A stretch of DNA of 64,000 nucleotides from Microthrixaceae bacterium (GCA_020637215.1 JACJWI010000007.1:1-64000), one strand, 5' to 3'. Positions 1-8,681 are shown, counted from the first letter of the stretch. The notes: generated by a model not told the origin, from the sequence alone. Made by a program: numbers and translations.

Positions 1-1248
1 GACCGGCTCAGCAGCGCGGGTGTCTCCGGTCGGTGAGGCCAGCCCTCGTTCCAGGTCGGTGAAGGCGTCGAGGATCTCCCGCGCCTCCCAGGCTCGGTTC
101 CTGCGCCCGACGGTCATCTTGGTCAGGATGCCGGCGTCGACGAATCGTTCGATGGCGTCGTTCGCCGCGTTGAAGGAGCGGTCGAGGAGGGCGGCGGCGC
201 TGGTCGAGGTGACGATGGGCGTCCCAGGAAGGAGGTCGACGAGACGTTCCGCTGCAGAGTTGCGGCGGAGTCTTCCCAGACGCACCTGCCAGTCCCGCTT
301 GATCTCCTCGATCCTGTCCTCGAAAGCAAGCGCCTGGTGTGCGGCCGCAGAGGTCGCAACCGCGAACGTTGCGACCCAGTGGTTCAGGCCCTCCCGAGCC
401 GCTGCACTGTCGGCCGGGCCGACGTGGCGAAAGGCGGTCAGTCCAGCGATGTAGTTCGAGGATCGAGTGGCGAGGATGAGGCTGATCGGCGGCACGACCT
501 TCGGGCACAACCCGCGGCGGCGAAGGATGACGTGGATGAGAGCTCGACCCGCTCGGCCGTTGCCGTCCACGAACGGGTGGATGGTCTCGAACTGGGCGTG
601 GGCGACGGCGGCCTGCGCGATCGGGGGCAACGAGTCCCCGTTCGCGAACGTGCACAGGTCGGCGAGCAGTCGGGGCACGTCGTCCTCGGGCGGCGGGATG
701 AATGCTGCAGAGCACGGGTTGTAGCTCGAGCCTCCGATCCAGTTCTGCTCCTCACGCAGTCGTCCGGCGAACTGGGCTCTGTCGGTGTCCTCGAGCAGAA
801 GTCGGTGCATCTCCAGGATGCCGTCGACGGTGACCTGCTCGTTCGCCAACGTGTGCACGGCGTAGTCCATCGCACGGATGTTCGACAGCACCTCGTCCGC
901 CGTGACGTCACGGGCTTCATCGGAGCCGAGTTCGGACGCGACCTCGAAGCGCAGCAACCGGCGGCCACCGACCACGAGACCCTCGATGTGAGATGAGCCG
1001 ACCGCCTCGGCGCGGAGGAGGAGGCGAGCCAGCGCTTCGGTGTCCGCCAGCGTCACCGCCGACGCGTTCAGGCGAGCCACGTTCGCCTCGGCGTCCGAGA
1101 CGTCAGCAGCCGTCTCGCCGTCGAGCATGAACCGGCGGCCAACGAGGTCGTCCGGCAGGTACGCGTCGTAGTCGCATCCGGCGCGGTCCTTGCGAGGAAG
1201 GCCGGTCAGATCTCCGGTGGGCCAATGCCGGCGGATCATGCGCGCCAT
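1..1248 (-). CDS. Fic/DOC family protein, class II (C-terminus beyond window)
   Basis: Fic proteins usually transfer AMP from ATP onto hydroxyl side chains of target proteins. The frame reads from ATG at 1248 to the left edge (416 residues seen, no stop). The catalytic motif HPFVDGNGRAGR lies at about residues 224-235. An N-terminal inhibitory-helix motif SSHIEG at 85-90 fits the class II pattern (S/T)xxxE(G/N), so the enzyme is probably self-inhibited in cis. A Fic_N-like region precedes the core, and a winged-helix-like tail follows, with an SAAALL..SFNAANDAIERF stretch near residues 360-375. The first 30 codons begin MARMIRRHWPTGD. The gene stands alone next to a broken gene at 1282-1542. 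The target is unknown. Confidence 0.9.
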   Translation of the reverse strand, partial: MARMIRRHWPTGDLTGLPRKDRAGCDYDAYLPDDLVGRRFMLDGETAADVSDAEANVARLNASAVTLADTEALARLLLRAEAVGSSHIEGLVVGGRRLLRFEVASELGSDEARDVTADEVLSNIRAMDYAVHTLANEQVTVDGILEMHRLLLEDTDRAQFAGRLREEQNWIGGSSYNPCSAAFIPPPEDDVPRLLADLCTFANGDSLPPIAQAAVAHAQFETIHPFVDGNGRAGRALIHVILRRRGLCPKVVPPISLILATRSSNYIAGLTAFRHVGPADSAAAREGLNHWVATFAVATSAAAHQALAFEDRIEEIKRDWQVRLGRLRRNSAAERLVDLLPGTPIVTSTSAAALLDRSFNAANDAIERFVDAGILTKMTVGRRNRAWEAREILDAFTDLERGLASPTGDTRAAEPV

Positions 1249-1280
1249 CGCGTCTCCCTGAACCTCCAACCGGCCGTCAC

Positions 1281-1303
1281 GTTATTTCAGGTTACCGCAT
1301 AAC
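1281..1303. promoter_or_regulatory. Inverted repeat in the Fic gene promoter region
   Basis: GTTAT (1281-1285) and ATAAC (1299-1303) are inverted around a central GGTTACC-like heptamer (1290-1296). The site ends 33 bp upstream of the Fic ATG, where a promoter core or operator is expected. It is AT-richer than its surroundings. That it binds a regulator is inference. Confidence 0.35.
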
Positions 1304-1542
1304 ACGCAACATGACTCGGGTCGCTGTCGGGCTGTGCGGCGCAGGTCGGCTCCCTCGCGCGCCCCGATCATCAACCCGAACTGCAGCTCGCCGTCGACGA
1401 ACTCGCACTCGGTGCCCAAGATCCGCGGAGCGCCGTCGGCGCACATCGCGGCGATCGTCTTGTGAGTCCGGGCCTCGAACAACCCCCGGACCCGGGCGGC
1501 GAACTCGGGGGCCGCGGCCCCGACGTCACGCCACGCCGTCAT
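1282..1542 (-). pseudogene. Pyridoxamine 5'-phosphate oxidase-like protein, 3'-truncated
   Basis: The ATG at 1542 overlaps the stop of the upstream glycosyltransferase remnant (ATGA), which indicates a former two-gene operon. The first 69 residues match the start of actinobacterial FMN/F420-binding pyridoxamine-oxidase-fold proteins: MTAWRDVGAAAPEFAA, then HKTIAAMCADGAPRILGTE, CEFVDGELQFGLM and AREGADLRR. After residue 69 (about position 1335) the family resemblance stops. A 17-residue unrelated tail runs into a stop inside the Fic promoter region. Family members are about 140-190 residues, so roughly half is missing and the barrel cannot close. It is probably non-functional. Confidence 0.65.
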
Positions 1543-2582
1543 CGGCTGGTCCCGGGATCTCCGTGCAACTGGTCCACGTCGCCAACCCAAGGCGACACGG
1601 CGCCGCGGTCACCGGGGAACACGTCGAGCAGCAGCGGCAGCGCGGCCATCTCCGCCCCGATCGCCGCGGCGGCATGCCGGGGACCGCCGAGGTCGGGCCG
1701 GGACCGGGATCTGTCGACGATCACCCGCACCGCCCGTTCGATCCGCTCGGCGTCGCCGTCACCGAGACTGCGACGGTCGGCGGGCCACACCACCGTCCCC
1801 GCCCCAGCCCGCTCCACCGCCACGGCATTGACGGGCTGATCGGCGAACATCGGGACCACAACCACCGGCACCCCTCGGGCCAGGGCGCCGAAGGTCGTTC
1901 CCGAACCGCCGTGGCACACCACGACCGACGCCGCCTCCAGCGCGTCGGCCTGATCGACCCACTGCTCGACCCGGACGTTGGCGGGGGCCGGTCCCAGCGC
2001 GACGGGATCCACGCCACGGCCGGTGGTCAGCAGGACGCGGGCATCGAGGCCCGCTACGGCGTCGAGGAGCACTGCCATCGAGCGGACAGCCGTCGACATG
2101 TGCCCGAGGACGGTGCCGAACGTGGCGTACACCAGCGGACGGTCATCGCCCGGCCACCAGTCCGGCAGTGGCTCGGCCGGAACCCACGGCTCCCGGAACC
2201 TGATCGTGGTCGGGAACGGCGACGGATCCAGGGACGCGGGAAAGCGGGTCACGTAGGGGGTGGAGCGGACGATGTCGGACAGCCCGACTCGCCACCCCTC
2301 GAGAGCTGGGGCCGCTGCGGCGATCGATCCCCACTCGACAGCGGCGAGCGAGATGGCGGCTTGCGCGACCGGAAGGGAGGTCTCCGCCGCCACCACCGCT
2401 GAGGCGTACTCGCACGGATCACGGACGATGAGGTCCGGCTCCCACCGAGCGACCGCCTCCCGGAGCGGGTCGAGCATCGCCGCTGTGGCGAGCTGTCCGA
2501 AGAGGTCGCGGTTGCCGACGAGCGACGCGGCGGCGGGGTCGAGCTCGAGCAGCTGCTCGCGGAGCGGCTCCAGTTCGGACTC
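1539..2582 (-). pseudogene. GT1-family (MGT-like) glycosyltransferase, 5'-truncated
   Basis: This region encodes the C-terminal two thirds of a UDP/NDP-sugar-dependent GT-B glycosyltransferase. It contains WEPDLIVRDPCEYASAVVAA, the linker, PLVYATFGTV, and the donor-binding block HGGSGTTFGALARGVPVVVV followed by MFADQPVNA. About 90 residues of the acceptor-binding N-terminal Rossmann domain are absent. Upstream of about 2582 the same strand is only the antisense of a sigma-factor gene. The longest internal ATG (2477) would give 312 residues. The stop overlaps the ATG of the truncated oxidase gene. I read both as the remains of one operon cut at each end; an assembly join cannot be excluded. 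Confidence 0.6.
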
Positions 2583-3116
2583 GTGGGGCTCCGTGACCGC
2601 TTCGACCCCATGGTCCGGCTGGCGACGCTGCTGACCGGATCGCAGCACGAGGCCGAGGAGATCGTGATGGACGCCTTCGCCCGGATGGCCGCCCGCCCCG
2701 CCGGGCTCCGCGACCTCGACGAGCCGGCGGCCTATCTCCGCACGAGCGTCGTCAACGGCGCCCACTCCCGACACCGCCGACTCCGGACCCTGCGATCGGC
2801 ACCAGCGCATCGACCCTCGCCGCACACCGACACGCAGTTCGACGATCTGTGGGCCCGGCTCGCCACGCTCACCGACGACCAACGTCGCTGCGTCGTCCTT
2901 CGCTTCTACGAGGACCTGCCCCTGGCTCAGATCGCGGAGGTGCTCGACATGCCAGTCGGCACGGTCAAGTCGCACCTGCACCGAGCGCTCGGGCGGTTGC
3001 GCCCGCTCCTCGATCACGACGGCCACAGGCCCGCCCCACCGGGGATGAGATCCGGGCCGGCCGAGGAGCCCGGCGTCCACGGTGACGACGACGACCACAT
3101 CGGAGGCGACCGATGA
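2583..3116 (+). CDS. ECF-type RNA polymerase sigma factor (SigE-like)
   Basis: An extracytoplasmic-function sigma factor of about 177 residues. Region 2 is DPMVRLATLLTGSQHEAEEI, then MDAFARM and AYLRTSVVNGAHSRHRRLR. Region 4 is LTDDQRRCVVLRFYEDLPLA followed by the helix-turn-helix IAEVLDMPVGTVKSHLHRAL. The C-terminal 35 residues are low complexity and acidic. The GTG at 2583 gives an unusually short region 2.1; reading on upstream (QFGLVGLRDRFDP) is open but abuts the truncated glycosyltransferase, so the true start may be lost or lie slightly upstream. The stop overlaps the next gene's ATG, the usual arrangement for a sigma factor and its regulator. Confidence 0.8.
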   Translation: MGLRDRFDPMVRLATLLTGSQHEAEEIVMDAFARMAARPAGLRDLDEPAAYLRTSVVNGAHSRHRRLRTLRSAPAHRPSPHTDTQFDDLWARLATLTDDQRRCVVLRFYEDLPLAQIAEVLDMPVGTVKSHLHRALGRLRPLLDHDGHRPAPPGMRSGPAEEPGVHGDDDDHIGGDR

Positions 3117-4402
3117 CAGACCACCTAGACCCCAGCGAGCTCACGGACCCCCACGACCTCGCCATCACATCGGCCGATGAGGACCGCCTGAGAGCGCTGC
3201 TCCACGCGGCGGCCGACGACCTCGAGATCGACCCGGAACATGACGCTCACGGAGCGATCACCCGACCACCGACGCGGTCCCGTCGCACACCCCGGACAGT
3301 CGCCGCAGTCGCCGCCGCGGCGATCGCGGTCGTGACGGTCGGCGGGGTGATCTGGGCCGCCGGCGGGGACGACCCCACCGTCGTGGACCCGGCCGGTCCG
3401 GGCCACTCCACCCCTACGGTGGCAACCACCGACCTGGGGCCCGACACATGGCGCGATGGGGCGGGCATCTGGCGACTCCCCGACCCCGCGTCAGGCCTCG
3501 TCATCGAACAGGCGTTGATGAGCCGGACCGGGGAGCCGCCGTGGCTGGTCGCGCTCGACCCGGGCGGTGACTCCTCACGGTTCGTCGCCGTCTCCCTCCT
3601 GTTCGTCGAGCAGTACCAGGATCCCGATCCAGAGACGCTGACGCGGTACTCGACGGTCGACGACGTCGACGTGTCCATGAACGCGTCCGCCGGGGGCGAG
3701 GCGGCCGGGCTCGACTGGACCGCGGTCCGAGCCCGGGAGGGTCGCGGTGGCCTCGCCATCATCAGCCACGGGATCGAGGCCGACGAGATCCACGCCTACG
3801 CCTCCGACCTGGCGGCGCTGATCGCCCGGGAGCCCGGGACCATAAGCGCCGAGGTTGCGGCCCAGGCCCTGCAAGCCGCGACGCTGCCGTCGGGCCTGAC
3901 GCCTTCGTGGGCCGAGGCCGATGCAGTCGGGATCCTCGACGGCCGACGATCGACCACCGGCCTGACGCTGGGTGTGACGCGGTCCCTGGGTCCCACGATC
4001 CTCGTGGTCATCGACCCGCCTCCGGCGGGTGCGGTCACAGCCCACTGGATCGCCTCGGTGCTGACCTCGCTCGAGCGGAAGGCTACGACGTCGGACCTGC
4101 TCGAGCCGACCTCGGAGATCTGGAGCCCCGGCGAGACCGCCAACCGGCTGCAGGGATTCACCGGGGACGGCACGTCGATCACGGTGTCCGGCTCCGCCTC
4201 ACGGGAGGAGTTGACCGCGGTGCTCCGCAGCCTCCGGGCCACCGACGAGGCGGCCGCTCGTCAGCGTCTGCGCGACGACGGGATCGCCCTCGGCACCGTG
4301 GACCCCGCTGTTCCGACCACGACGATGGTCCCCGACGCGATCGCTTCCGACGGTTTGGTCCCCGGTGGCCACACGTCGACCACCGCGCCCGGCCGGCCCT
4401 GA
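3113..4402 (+). CDS. Membrane-anchored anti-sigma-like protein, unknown extracellular domain
   Basis: A 429-residue protein translationally coupled to the ECF sigma factor. Residues 1-60 are acidic and cytoplasmic. One transmembrane helix follows at about 62-83 (TVAAVAAAAIAVVTVGGVIW). The rest would be extracytoplasmic and ends in a Thr/Pro-rich tail. No zinc-binding HxxxCxxC anti-sigma motif is visible, so it is not a classical ZAS protein. Position and topology support a role as the sigma factor's membrane partner; function by sequence is unproven. Confidence 0.65.
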   Translation: MTDHLDPSELTDPHDLAITSADEDRLRALLHAAADDLEIDPEHDAHGAITRPPTRSRRTPRTVAAVAAAAIAVVTVGGVIWAAGGDDPTVVDPAGPGHSTPTVATTDLGPDTWRDGAGIWRLPDPASGLVIEQALMSRTGEPPWLVALDPGGDSSRFVAVSLLFVEQYQDPDPETLTRYSTVDDVDVSMNASAGGEAAGLDWTAVRAREGRGGLAIISHGIEADEIHAYASDLAALIAREPGTISAEVAAQALQAATLPSGLTPSWAEADAVGILDGRRSTTGLTLGVTRSLGPTILVVIDPPPAGAVTAHWIASVLTSLERKATTSDLLEPTSEIWSPGETANRLQGFTGDGTSITVSGSASREELTAVLRSLRATDEAAARQRLRDDGIALGTVDPAVPTTTMVPDAIASDGLVPGGHTSTTAPGRP

Positions 4403-4414
4403 GGTCGATCCTGT

Positions 4415-4583
4415 CGAACTTGTAGCCCACACGCCACCACAGCGACCGGGAGCTACAGGTTCGACACGGACCAGCGAACTTGCAGCCCACACGCCACCAC
4501 AGCGACCGGGAGCTACAAGTTCGACACGGACCAGCGAACTTGCAGCCCACACGCCACCACAGCGACCGGGAGCTACAAGCTCG
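4415..4583. repeat. Family A hairpin array A1 (3 units, 60-bp period)
   Basis: Three 49-bp units at 4415-4463, 4475-4523 and 4535-4583 repeat with exactly 60-bp spacing. Each begins CGAACTTGTAGC (or CGAACTTGCAGC) and ends GCTACAAGTTCG or a one- or two-base variant, so the ends pair as a 12-bp stem. The interior CCCACACGCCACCAC..AGCGACC is constant inside the array. The 11-bp spacers are ACACGGACCAG-like. The array fills the gap between two convergent genes (stops at 4402 and 4616). Bidirectional termination is plausible; the tandem arrangement is unexplained. Confidence 0.9.
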
Positions 4584-4615
4584 CCGGGTCAGGACGTGCC
4601 AAACGGGGCTGGCGA

Positions 4616-5851
4616 CTACTCGATGCGCAGGCCGGAGATGGCCCGGCCGATCACGAGCTGCTGGATCTGTTCCGTGCCTTCGAAGATGTCGAAGATCTTC
4701 GCGTCGCGGTGCCAGCGCTCGACGGGGTACTCCCGGGTGTAGCCGTAGCCGCCGAGGATCTGGATGGCCCGCTCGGTGACCCACACCGCGGTGCGTCCGG
4801 CCATCAGCTTCGACATCGAGCCCTCGGCGTTCTTGTAGCCGCCGCCGTTGCGCGACAGCCAGGCAGCCCGGTGCACCATCAGGCGGGCGGCGTCGATCTG
4901 GGTGGCCATGTCGGCCAGCATGAACGCGATCGACTGGTTCATGATGATCGGCTTGCCGAACGCCTGGCGCTCCTGGGCGTACTGCAGGGAATACTCGTAG
5001 GCGGCGCGGGCGACGCCGATCGCCTGGGCGCCGACGGCCGGACGGGTGGCCTCGAAGGTGGCCATCGCCGGCTGCTTGCCCGAGCTCACCTGCGGGTTCT
5101 TCTGCGCCTCGCGGGCCCGGGCGAGCTTCTCGTCGAGCTTGTCCTTGCCGCCGAGCAGGCAGCTGCCGGGGACCCGGACGTCGTCGAGGACGACCTCGGA
5201 GGTGTGGCTGGCCCGGATGCCGTGCTTCTTGTACTTCTGACCCATCGACAACCCGGGCGTGTTCGGCGGGACGATGAAGCTGGCCTGACCCCGACCCTTC
5301 AGCTCGGGCTCGACCGCGGCGACCACCACGTGGACGTCCGCGATGCCGCCGTTGGTGATCCACGCCTTGGTGCCGTTGAGCACCCACTCGTCCTTGGCCT
5401 CGTCGTAGACGGCCCGGGTGCGCAGCGACGACACGTCGGAACCGGCGTCGGGCTCGGACACGCAGAAGGCGCCGAGCTGCACCTTCTCGGGCGTGCCGTA
5501 GCACTGCGGAATCCACTCGAAGACCTGCTCGGGCGTGCCGTTGCCGGCGATGCCCGCGGCGGCCAGACCGGAGCCCATGATCGCCAGGCCGATGCCGGCG
5601 TCACCCCAGAACAGCTCCTCGATGGCGATCGGCATGGTGAGGCCGGTCGGGTCCGCCATCATCGCCTGGGCCATGAAGTCGATGCTGTACAGGCCGATGT
5701 TGGCGGCCTCCTGCACGATCGGCCAAGGGAACTCCTCGCGCTCGTCCCACTCCTCGGCAGCCGGACGGATCACGTCCTCGGCGAAGTCGTGGACCCACTT
5801 CTGGAGTTGGATCTGGTCCTCGTTCAACTCGAGGGAGAAGTTGCCGCTCAT
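4616..5851 (-). CDS. Acyl-CoA dehydrogenase
   Basis: A FAD-dependent acyl-CoA dehydrogenase of 411 residues, the usual length, introducing the alpha-beta double bond of acyl-CoA thioesters. ATG at 5851 has AGGA about 9 nt upstream and yields MSGNFSLELNEDQ. Visible landmarks are FCVSEPDAGSDVSSL (FAD/substrate loop), WVLNGTKAWITNGG, GQKYKKHGIRASHTSEVVLD, QERQAFGKPI, ILGGYGYTREYPVERWHRDA, and the catalytic Glu in IFEGTEQIQ (about residue 391). A 15-bp-arm inverted repeat lies about 60 bp upstream. Substrate chain length cannot be read from sequence. Confidence 0.93.
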   Translation of the reverse strand: MSGNFSLELNEDQIQLQKWVHDFAEDVIRPAAEEWDEREEFPWPIVQEAANIGLYSIDFMAQAMMADPTGLTMPIAIEELFWGDAGIGLAIMGSGLAAAGIAGNGTPEQVFEWIPQCYGTPEKVQLGAFCVSEPDAGSDVSSLRTRAVYDEAKDEWVLNGTKAWITNGGIADVHVVVAAVEPELKGRGQASFIVPPNTPGLSMGQKYKKHGIRASHTSEVVLDDVRVPGSCLLGGKDKLDEKLARAREAQKNPQVSSGKQPAMATFEATRPAVGAQAIGVARAAYEYSLQYAQERQAFGKPIIMNQSIAFMLADMATQIDAARLMVHRAAWLSRNGGGYKNAEGSMSKLMAGRTAVWVTERAIQILGGYGYTREYPVERWHRDAKIFDIFEGTEQIQQLVIGRAISGLRIE

Positions 5852-5911
5852 GGTGACCGTCCTGTGCTGGGAGACGAGCTGGGAGGTGGCACCGGACCGT
5901 CGGGCCCCGGT

Positions 5912-5944
5912 GGTTACCCATCGGTAGGTTACCGATGGGTAACC
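5912..5944. promoter_or_regulatory. Perfect 15-bp-arm inverted repeat between cysS and acyl-CoA dehydrogenase
   Basis: GGTTACCCATCGGTA (5912-5926) and its exact complement TACCGATGGGTAACC (5930-5944) are separated by GGT. The site lies 40 bp after the cysS stop and 61 bp before the dehydrogenase ATG, both genes on the minus strand. It could be a cysS terminator, but no T-run follows. The size and placement also suit a TetR-type operator controlling the fatty-acid gene. Confidence 0.7.
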
Positions 5945-5984
5945 GTGCTGGCAACGTCCACGCCGACGATGGCAGGGACGACCG

Positions 5985-7349
5985 TCAGGCCCGGCGGACG
6001 ATCGTGCCCGCCGCGGCGTCCTCGACCGTCCACCCCAGCGACACGAGCTCGTCGCGCAGGGCGTCCGCCGTGGCCCAGTCACGCTCGGCCCGCGCCGCGT
6101 CGCGGGCCGAGGCCAGCGCAGCGACGTCGTCGGGGACCGGCTCGGCGCTCGGATCCCGCAGGTCCAGACCCAGCGCTCCGAGGATCGCCAGAACTGCCGC
6201 GACCAACGGCGCCGCGCCGTCGCGGTCGCCGGCATCGAGCAGCGTGTTGACGCGGGTGACCAGTCCGAAGACCTGAGCCATCGCCTTGGGCGTGCCCAGG
6301 TCGTCGTCCATGGCCGCGACGAACGCGGCGATCTGCTCGGGGTCAGGCTCGGCGTCGGGGACGTCCACGCTCCGGCGGGCCATGGCGTCCAGACGGGCCA
6401 GCGCAGCCTCGGCCTCCTCGACGGTCCGGGTGGTGACCTCGACCGGCGATCGGTAGTGCGCCTGGAGGACCAGCAGCCGGTAGGCCCGCGGGTCGTGGTC
6501 GTCGATCAGGTCGAGCAGGTCGGTGAAGTTGCCGAGCGACTTCGACATCTTCTCGCCGCCGACCTCGACGAAGCCGTTGTGCACCCATCGCCGGGCGAAA
6601 TTCCGGCCGGTGGCGACGGCCTGGGCCCGCTCGTTCTCGTGGTGCGGGAACGCCAGGTCGATCCCGCCGCCGTGGATGTCGAAGTCCTCACCCAACAGGT
6701 CGAGGCTCATCACCACGCACTCGGTGTGCCAGCCCGGACGGCCGTCCCCCCACGGCGCCGGCCAGCTCGGCTCGCCGGCCTTGGCGAACTTCCACAGGGC
6801 GAAGTCCGCCGGGTGCCGCTTGTGGCTGCCGCCGACGATCTCGCGCTCTCCCCCACCGGCGACCATGTCCTCCAACGACTGGTGGGCGAGCAGCCCGTAG
6901 CCCGCTACCTCGTCGACCGACAGGTAGACGCCGTCCGCGGTGACATACGCCCGGCCCTGGTCGACCAGGTCGGCGACGAAGGCGATCATCTGGGCGACGT
7001 AGTCGGTGGCGTGCGGGGCGTGGTCGGGACGCTTCACCCCGATGGCGTCCATCGCCTGCCACCAGACCTGCTCGTAGTGCTCCGTGACCTCGGTCCACGG
7101 CCGGCCCTCGCGAGTCGCCCGATCCAGGATCTTGTCGTCGATGTCGGTGATGTTCGACACGTACGTGACGTCGTTTCCGGACCACTCCAGATACCGTCGA
7201 AGCACGTCGAACACCAGGGAGAAGCGTCCGTGACCGAGGTGGGGCGGCCCGTAGACCGTGGGCCCGCACACGTACATCGACACCTTCCCCGGCTCCCGGG
7301 GGCTGAGGGGGAGGAGCTCCCCCGCGGCGGTGTCGTGCAGTCGGATCAT
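5985..7349 (-). CDS. cysS: Cysteinyl-tRNA synthetase (or MshC-like cysteine ligase)
   Basis: Class Ia synthetase charging tRNA-Cys, 454 residues. It starts MIRLHDTAAGELLPL and carries MYVCGPTVYGPPHLGHGR, with the first zinc cysteine at 28 and the HIGH-type motif HLGH at 37-40. Further motifs are GWHTECVVMS (zinc site), FPHHENERAQA, and the KMSKS loop GGEKMSKSLGN. The C-terminal part has the helical DALR-like domain and ends RDELVSLGWTVEDAAAGT, typical of CysS anticodon-domain ends. The mycothiol ligase MshC is a shorter paralogue lacking that domain, so CysS is preferred. It is transcribed divergently from the GAF-GGDEF gene, 39 bp away. Confidence 0.93.
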   Translation of the reverse strand: MIRLHDTAAGELLPLSPREPGKVSMYVCGPTVYGPPHLGHGRFSLVFDVLRRYLEWSGNDVTYVSNITDIDDKILDRATREGRPWTEVTEHYEQVWWQAMDAIGVKRPDHAPHATDYVAQMIAFVADLVDQGRAYVTADGVYLSVDEVAGYGLLAHQSLEDMVAGGGEREIVGGSHKRHPADFALWKFAKAGEPSWPAPWGDGRPGWHTECVVMSLDLLGEDFDIHGGGIDLAFPHHENERAQAVATGRNFARRWVHNGFVEVGGEKMSKSLGNFTDLLDLIDDHDPRAYRLLVLQAHYRSPVEVTTRTVEEAEAALARLDAMARRSVDVPDAEPDPEQIAAFVAAMDDDLGTPKAMAQVFGLVTRVNTLLDAGDRDGAAPLVAAVLAILGALGLDLRDPSAEPVPDDVAALASARDAARAERDWATADALRDELVSLGWTVEDAAAGTIVRRA

Positions 7350-7388
7350 GGCGCTCCACCCTACCGGTGGGCCTCCGCGGCCCTCGCG

Positions 7389-8681
7389 GTGGCCGGCGCT
7401 CCGCTGGTGGCCGTGGCGCTCGCCCTGCTGGCCGGGGCCGGCTCCGTCGGCGTTGCGGTGGCGGCGGCCGCCGGGGCGGCGCTGGCGGTGCCGATCACCG
7501 TGCGGACCGTGCTCGCGCCGATGGCACACCGCAGCGTCGACGCGCACCTCGCCGGCGCGGATGCCAGAGCCGACCTCGACGCGCTCCGCCGGACGGTGAC
7601 GATCAGGGACCGCTTCGACGACGCCGTCGCCGCCGAGGGTGCCGAGGCCGCCGTGCTTCGCCTGCTGGTGAGCGCCGCGCTCGAGGTGACCCCCGACGCG
7701 GACGTGTCGCTGCTCCTGTCGTTGCCCGACGAACCCCGGGTGGCGTGGTCGGTCCGTTCGGCCGGGGACCGGCTGCTGCCGGCCGAACCGGTCCCGGGGC
7801 GGCCGAGCTGCGTGGCGTTGGCCACCGGTCGCACCGCGGTGGCGCCGTCGTCGACGGAGATGGGCGCATGCGGCCATCTCCGCGAATCCGCAGACGGCGT
7901 GCACGATCTCGGCGACGGGCACGATCCCGGTGATGGGCACGACTCCGATGACGGGGGTGAGCCCGGCGACGGGGACGGCGTCGGGTCAGCGGCGGAGGAG
8001 CCGTCGTGGGAACCGACCGAGGTCGCCGCGCTCTGCCTGCCGTTGGTGATCGGCGAGCGGAACCTGGGGGTGCTGTGCGTGACCACTGCTCCCGGCGAGC
8101 TCCCCGACCGCGACCGTCAGGCCACCCTCGAGCACGTGGTCCACGTGGGCAGCGCTCGGCTCGAATCGCTGCGTCAGCGTCGCGGCCCGTCCACCCCCGG
8201 TCCCACCGACCCCGTCACCGGCCTTCCCACCGAGGTCGCCCTGCGGGCCCGGGCCGGCGAGCTCACCCGCTCGCACCAGCCGTGGTGCCTTGCGGTCCTG
8301 CGCGTCGACGGAGCCGACGAGTTCCGCAACCTCCACGGTCCCCACACATGGGATGACGCCATGCGCCTGATCGCCGACACCACCTCGACCACCCTCCGCC
8401 CCGACGACGTCGTGGTGCGCCTCGACGGCGAGCGGGTGGCCGCCGTGCTGTCGGGCTGCAGCACCGCCCAAGCCGCCGCCGCGCTGGAACGAGCCCGGGA
8501 GTCACTGGTGCTGGCCCACACCATGGCGGGCATCGAGCACTTCACCTGCTCGGTCGGGTTGGTCGACGGCACCCGGACGACCTCGATCGACGACGGGATC
8601 CGCCTGGCCGACGCCGCCGGCCACGCCGCGCTGCTGCAGGGTGGCAACCGGGTCGTGGTCGCCGACGCGTCGATCATCTGA
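7389..8681 (+). CDS. Membrane GAF-GGDEF protein with degenerate active site
   Basis: About 430 residues from GTG 7389; the start is uncertain because the region overlaps the cysS promoter side. Two short hydrophobic helices lie at the N-terminus (about residues 1-45), then a GAF-like domain containing a low-complexity Asp/Gly/His insert (DGHDPGDGHDSDDGG, near 7910-7980). A C-terminal GGDEF fold starts at DPVTGLPTEVALRA. The signature position reads RLDGERVAAVLSG in place of RxGGDEF, so cyclic-di-GMP synthesis is very unlikely. It probably acts as a sensor or scaffold. Convergent with the SDR gene. Confidence 0.7.
   Translation: MAGAPLVAVALALLAGAGSVGVAVAAAAGAALAVPITVRTVLAPMAHRSVDAHLAGADARADLDALRRTVTIRDRFDDAVAAEGAEAAVLRLLVSAALEVTPDADVSLLLSLPDEPRVAWSVRSAGDRLLPAEPVPGRPSCVALATGRTAVAPSSTEMGACGHLRESADGVHDLGDGHDPGDGHDSDDGGEPGDGDGVGSAAEEPSWEPTEVAALCLPLVIGERNLGVLCVTTAPGELPDRDRQATLEHVVHVGSARLESLRQRRGPSTPGPTDPVTGLPTEVALRARAGELTRSHQPWCLAVLRVDGADEFRNLHGPHTWDDAMRLIADTTSTTLRPDDVVVRLDGERVAAVLSGCSTAQAAAALERARESLVLAHTMAGIEHFTCSVGLVDGTRTTSIDDGIRLADAAGHAALLQGGNRVVVADASII

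Noticed and set aside
8..968. Arg/Pro/Ser-rich long frames opposite or out of phase with real genes (for example in the Fic region)
   Set aside because: High GC leaves long spurious frames; their composition is non-protein-like and they lie over a well-supported Fic frame.
2583..3098. Extension of the glycosyltransferase frame upstream to 3098 as its N-terminus
   Set aside because: It is the antisense of the sigma-factor gene and lacks the Rossmann N-domain pattern.
4415..4583. CRISPR array
   Set aside because: Units and spacers repeat together with a 60-bp period; the spacers are identical within an array, so there is no unique-spacer content, and no cas genes are present.
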